DNA from: an uncultured Acidobacteriota bacterium
GTDB taxonomy: Bacteria > Acidobacteriota > Terriglobia > Terriglobales > Acidobacteriaceae
Direction: 5' to 3'
DNA length: 6,354 bases
Assembly: GCA_903932385.1 (NCBI GenBank)
Contig: CAIZGA010000626.1
Coordinates: 1-6,354, forward strand
The notes beneath the pieces are model-generated. The model was not told where the DNA came from, ran no database searches, and saw only the letters and a program-made list of their open reading frames with translations. The number at the start of each line of letters is the position of its first letter. The first letter of the stretch is position 1. Made by a program: the position numbers and the translations under genes. Below, piece after piece: positions 5,677 to 6,354 of the stretch.

Positions 5677-6354
5677 TTATTCCGCGCGAACTTCGCGGCC
5701 TATTGCCTTTGAAAAATTTCCATCGTCGAAAATGTTTTCTCCGCGAAGATACGTCGCCTTCACGCGTCCATTGAATTTCTCGCCGAGATACGGCGAAACC
5801 GCATGCCGGAAATGTAGCTGCCCCTTCTCCACGGTGAACTCTGCCGCATCATCAAACACAACAAAGTCCGCATCGCATCCCGCAGCAAGCGCTCCCTTGC
5901 GTCCGCTCATCCCTGCCAACTTCGCCGGAGCCGCAGCCATCCACTGCGCCAGTTGCGGCAACTCGAATCCGCGCCGCCGCATCGCCGTCCACATCGCGGG
6001 CAGAGAAACCGACAGGCTCGCAATCCCACCCCACGCCTTGCCAAAATCTCCCAAGTCGCGCTGCTTCATCTCCGGTGGGCACGGCGAATGGTCTGTCGCC
6101 ACCAAATCAATCACGCCATCTGCCAATCCCTGCCACAACGCATTTTGATTTTCGCGGCTGCGCAACGGCGGCGCACATTTGAACTCCGTCGCACCCTCCG
6201 GCACATCTTCTGCCGCAAAATAGAGATAGTGTGTGCAAGTCTCCACAGTAATCGGCAGCCCCTTCGCTCGCGCCGCCCGCAACAGCGGCAGCGCCCTTGC
6301 CGTCGCCAGATGCACGATATGCACGCGGCAACCAAACTCCTCGCACAGGTCAAT
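5677..6354 (-). CDS. allB: Allantoinase, C-terminal half (5' partial)
   Basis: It opens the hydantoin ring of allantoin to give allantoate; cytoplasmic amidohydrolase superfamily, cyclic-amidase branch. The window holds the last 225 residues, about half of a typical 450-aa protein; the frame is open to the window edge. Visible motifs are HIVHLATA (His15 of this fragment is a likely metal ligand), ETCTHYL (38-44), KCAPPLR (59-65), ATDHSPCPPEMK (86-97, with the metal-binding Asp88), AWGGIASL (107-114), KGALAAGCDADFVVFD (153-168) and RHAVSPYLG (183-191). DHSPCPPEMK followed by AWGGI is diagnostic for allantoinase over dihydropyrimidinase or dihydroorotase. The N-terminal half, with the first histidines and the carboxylated lysine, lies beyond 6354. 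A GTG at 6324 is internal and not a start. It is the first of the visible genes to be transcribed and supplies the substrate of the enzyme 51 bp downstream. Confidence 0.95.
   Translation of the reverse strand: MDLCEEFGCRVHIVHLATARALPLLRAARAKGLPITVETCTHYLYFAAEDVPEGATEFKCAPPLRSRENQNALWQGLADGVIDLVATDHSPCPPEMKQRDLGDFGKAWGGIASLSVSLPAMWTAMRRRGFELPQLAQWMAAAPAKLAGMSGRKGALAAGCDADFVVFDDAAEFTVEKGQLHFRHAVSPYLGEKFNGRVKATYLRGENIFDDGNFSKAIGREVRAE

Noticed and set aside
6322..6324. GTG as the start of the allantoinase
   Set aside because: The frame continues upstream to the window edge, and the residues before it (CEEFGCR) fit the family. The protein would also lack half of its metal site, so this is an internal valine.

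Overview
The window reads as one side of a purine-catabolism gene cluster. All five recognisable genes lie on the minus strand and are closely packed, with gaps of about 51, 94, 10 and 95-98 bp. In transcription order (right to left) they are: the C-terminal half of allantoinase (5677-6354, 5' end outside the window); allantoate amidohydrolase (4375-5625); (S)-ureidoglycine aminohydrolase (3552-4280); a plant-like ureidoglycolate amidohydrolase (2291-3541); and the molybdenum-binding large subunit of a xanthine dehydrogenase (1-2192, 3' end outside the window).

The first four encode consecutive steps: allantoin to allantoate to (S)-ureidoglycine to (S)-ureidoglycolate to glyoxylate. Each nitrogen is released as ammonia, with no urea formed. 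This is the route known from plants. The second and fourth enzymes are paralogous M20-type metal hydrolases, both 416 aa, placed either side of the cupin-type aminohydrolase. The xanthine dehydrogenase acts at the top of purine catabolism (hypoxanthine/xanthine to urate). Its Fe-S and FAD partners and any urate-oxidising enzymes are not in this window.

The most unusual point is at the left edge. The dehydrogenase subunit is canonical up to about residue 691, with the purine-binding Gln, Glu and Arg equivalents in place. It then changes in frame to an unrelated tail of about 39 codons with almost exclusively G/C third positions. The expected motif carrying the catalytic glutamate (GAKGxGE type) never appears. 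This could be a recombined or fused gene, or an assembly chimera at a contig end.

The short gaps hold possible control elements. There is an 18-bp near-palindrome and a 15-bp imperfect direct repeat before the aminohydrolase gene, and a perfect 7-bp inverted repeat before the dehydrogenase gene. No RNA gene, mobile element, CRISPR array or convincing terminator was seen. The long plus-strand open frames are antisense shadows of these genes.

The source is bacterial: Shine-Dalgarno sequences, GTG/TTG starts and operon packing. The moderately high GC, and my recollection that such gene sets occur in soil Acidobacteria, make that phylum a reasonable guess, but nothing in the window proves it.
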